Origin: Pseudozyma flocculosa PF-1
Taxonomy: Eukaryota; Basidiomycota; Ustilaginomycetes; Ustilaginales; Ustilaginaceae
DNA length: 64,000 nt
Assembly: GCF_000417875.1 (NCBI RefSeq)
Contig: NW_006920869.1
Location: 1,171,759-1,235,758 of the forward strand
Reading direction: 5' to 3'
In this document: piece after piece, positions 62,385 through 64,000 of the stretch
How positions within the stretch are numbered: position 1 is the stretch's first letter
Layout: the number at the start of each line of letters is the position of its first letter
Notes under the pieces: generated by a model
What the model was told of the DNA's origin: nothing
The model's input: the letters and a program-made list of their open reading frames with translations, nothing else
Database searches by the model: none
Translations under genes and position numbers: made by a program

Positions 62385-64000
62385 TCAGGCATTGATGCGC
62401 GCACCGAGGGAGCTGCGGTGGGCGGATCGCTTGTTGAGCGCCTGGAGCTCGTTGCGCAGGCGCTTGTTGGCGTTCTGCAGCTTCTGCATCTCCACGAGCC
62501 ACGAGCCATTGTGGTAGCCGGTGAGCTCGGAGAAGACGGTCGATGCCGCGTCGCCCTGCGACATGAAGCGTGTGGTGCCGCCGCCGACCGTGGCGAAGCT
62601 GCCGGTCAGCCCGCCGGCGCCGTTGTCGTTGTCGAGGCACGAGTTGTCTACCTCGTTCGAGGACGGCGACGCCTTGCGCTTCGAGGGGACCTGGCTGACA
62701 CTCGCGTCCGCGGCATCTCTTTGCTGCACGTGGACAAAGGCGACATTGTTGGAGCGTCCGTTCGAGGTCCACGGGTAGACGGTCAGCTTGACTGCAGACC
62801 GCTGCTCCTGAGCGCCTTCGATCCAGTCCTGGACCGAGATGGTGCGACCACAGCGCAGGGCTTCGAGCAGCTCGGTGGAGCTCGCCACCATCGGGAGATC
62901 ACGGATGTGGCGGCCGACCAAATTGACGTCCTCGACGCCGAGGACCCTGCTGACTGGGCCAGTGCAGCCGAGGAAGATGCCGTTGTGGCTGAGCTTGAGC
63001 CAGGCCGAGGGGCGAGGGTCTAGCAGGTCGACGCGAACGTGCTCCCAGGGGAGCATGGGGATTGGATGCGGTCGTCCGGAGCACACGACCACCTTGCGAT
63101 GCTTGGGCGGGTCGACCGACAGACTCCCGGTCGCCTCGATGAGGTTGTAGCCGCCACCCTTGACGTTCATCCGCATGATGAGGTTGACCTTTGGGCTGGC
63201 CTTGGGCGGGGCGCCCTCGCTGCCGCTGTCCTCTTCACCGGCCGGAACGGTGGTGGACTCCTTGAGCTCTCGTGAGAAGGGCCCGATGTCTGCCGGGTGG
63301 CAGAAATCAATCAGGGCCCGGCCGATAATCTCCTCTTGGAGGAAGCCGAGGATGCGCTCGACCGACGGAGAAATGTACAGGACGGTGCCCTTGAGCGACA
63401 GCACAAAGACGAGGTCGTGCGAGTTGGTCAGGACCACGTCTTCCCAGCTGTCTTGCACATCGAGGGTGGCGGGGATCGTGGGCTCGGGGTGTGGGTCGGC
63501 CACGGACGCGGCGACGGCGCTTGGCAGCGGACCCTGCTGCAGCTTGACCTTCTCGAACTCGGGCGAGGTGATGATGCCTTGCAAGCAGGAGCCGGGGGCA
63601 CTCATCTGTCGCTTCCGCGCCGTCGTCGTGTCGGCTACCGAGCGTTGTGCCAAGAGGCTCATCCGCCTGCGCTGCTGGAGCGTCATGCCAGACACGGTAT
63701 TTTGCCGCGGACGGGATGCGAGTGGGAGGACGGCGTGGCTGAGGCTGCTGGCCAGCGTCTTGGCGTTGCGGTGGCCGGAGCCGAGGAGGTGACCGGGATC
63801 GACAAGCTCGGACAAGTGCCGGGCGTGACCAGCGGCGACGCTGCTGTGGTACTGCGTCAAGGGGTCGCGCTTGTCGCCAAAGGACCGAGGGTCAAAGTTG
63901 GCGTCGAGCGGAGACATGGACGCCATGCTGGTCGGACTGAGATGTGGCGTCGCCGCGACATCCTTGGCAAAGTCGTCGAGGTCCATGATCTCTTCGATGG
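62385..64000 (-). CDS. White-collar 1-type PAS-domain protein, 5' end possibly outside window
   Basis: At least 533 residues; the frame stays open to the window edge, so the N-terminus may lie outside (the last ATG is at 63986). Two PAS domains are visible: SHDLVFVLSLKGTVLYISPSV followed by ERILGFLQEEIIGRAL and DFCHPADIGPFSRELKE, and later WLKLSHNGIFLGCTGPVSRVLGV with LVGRHIRDLP. These match the second and third PAS domains of WC-1 photoreceptors, including the CHPxDI...RELKE signature. A coiled-coil end (LVEMQKLQNANKRLRNELQAL) closes the protein. No GATA zinc finger follows, as is usual for basidiomycete WC-1 homologs, which rely on a WC-2 partner. The light-sensing LOV domain, if present, would lie outside the window, so photoreceptor function cannot be confirmed here. 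Confidence 0.75.
   Translation of the reverse strand, partial: IEEIMDLDDFAKDVAATPHLSPTSMASMSPLDANFDPRSFGDKRDPLTQYHSSVAAGHARHLSELVDPGHLLGSGHRNAKTLASSLSHAVLPLASRPRQNTVSGMTLQQRRRMSLLAQRSVADTTTARKRQMSAPGSCLQGIITSPEFEKVKLQQGPLPSAVAASVADPHPEPTIPATLDVQDSWEDVVLTNSHDLVFVLSLKGTVLYISPSVERILGFLQEEIIGRALIDFCHPADIGPFSRELKESTTVPAGEEDSGSEGAPPKASPKVNLIMRMNVKGGGYNLIEATGSLSVDPPKHRKVVVCSGRPHPIPMLPWEHVRVDLLDPRPSAWLKLSHNGIFLGCTGPVSRVLGVEDVNLVGRHIRDLPMVASSTELLEALRCGRTISVQDWIEGAQEQRSAVKLTVYPWTSNGRSNNVAFVHVQQRDAADASVSQVPSKRKASPSSNEVDNSCLDNDNGAGGLTGSFATVGGGTTRFMSQGDAASTVFSELTGYHNGSWLVEMQKLQNANKRLRNELQALNKRSAHRSSLGARINA

Overview
The window is nuclear DNA from a GC-rich basidiomycete fungus, most likely of the smut group (Ustilaginomycotina). 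The evidence is short spliceosomal introns of about 60-150 nt with strong GTGAGT-type donors, fungal-type proteins throughout (Rsr1/Bud1, Lcl3, Dap1, class II DAHP synthase, a zinc-finger-less white-collar-type PAS protein), and a secreted repeat protein cut at dibasic sites, a type well known in smuts. The group assignment is inference; the eukaryotic, fungal nature is clear. I could support 27 protein-coding genes, two of them cut by the window ends. I found no tRNA, rRNA, CRISPR array or transposon.

Layout, 1-14 kb: the 3' part of the Rag GTPase GTR1 (+), a Yfh7-like P-loop kinase (+), a rhodanese-methyltransferase fusion (-), uridine kinase/UPRT (+), DAP1 (-), a CFAP20-domain protein (+), a tail-anchored Old Yellow Enzyme-like reductase (+) and an unknown secreted coiled-coil protein (-). 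14-28 kb: class II DAHP synthase (+), a secreted trypsin-like protease (+), an oxidoreductase-like-domain protein (-), an alpha/beta hydrolase (+), a CUE/Smr nuclease-type protein (-), a Gfo/Idh/MocA dehydrogenase (+), LCL3 nuclease (-) and a DUF1479 protein (-). 28-46 kb: DBP2-type DEAD-box helicase with a 1.45-kb late intron (+), an SDR (+), a 2.2-kb stretch with no gene, a GPI-anchored aspartic protease (+), a cytochrome P450 (+) and translesion polymerase REV1 (+). 46-64 kb: a PPR-like mitochondrial protein (-), a small mitochondrial protein (+), proteasome subunit alpha-3 (-), RSR1 with an assembly gap in an intron (-), mitochondrial methionyl-tRNA synthetase (-), the secreted repeat precursor (+) and a white-collar-type PAS protein running off the right edge (-).

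Most of this is housekeeping (TORC1 signalling, pyrimidine salvage, the shikimate pathway, the proteasome, mitochondrial translation, DNA damage tolerance, mRNA surveillance), mixed with a secreted set: two proteases, the coiled-coil protein and the repeat precursor. There is no biosynthetic cluster or mobile island. The two most interesting items are the secreted precursor at 58963-61557, with six related units each ending in Arg-Arg, and the DBP2-type gene, whose long late intron resembles the autoregulatory intron described for yeast DBP2. Exon boundaries were placed by hand from GT/AG sites, reading frame and family similarity, and each spliced CDS was checked to be a multiple of three.
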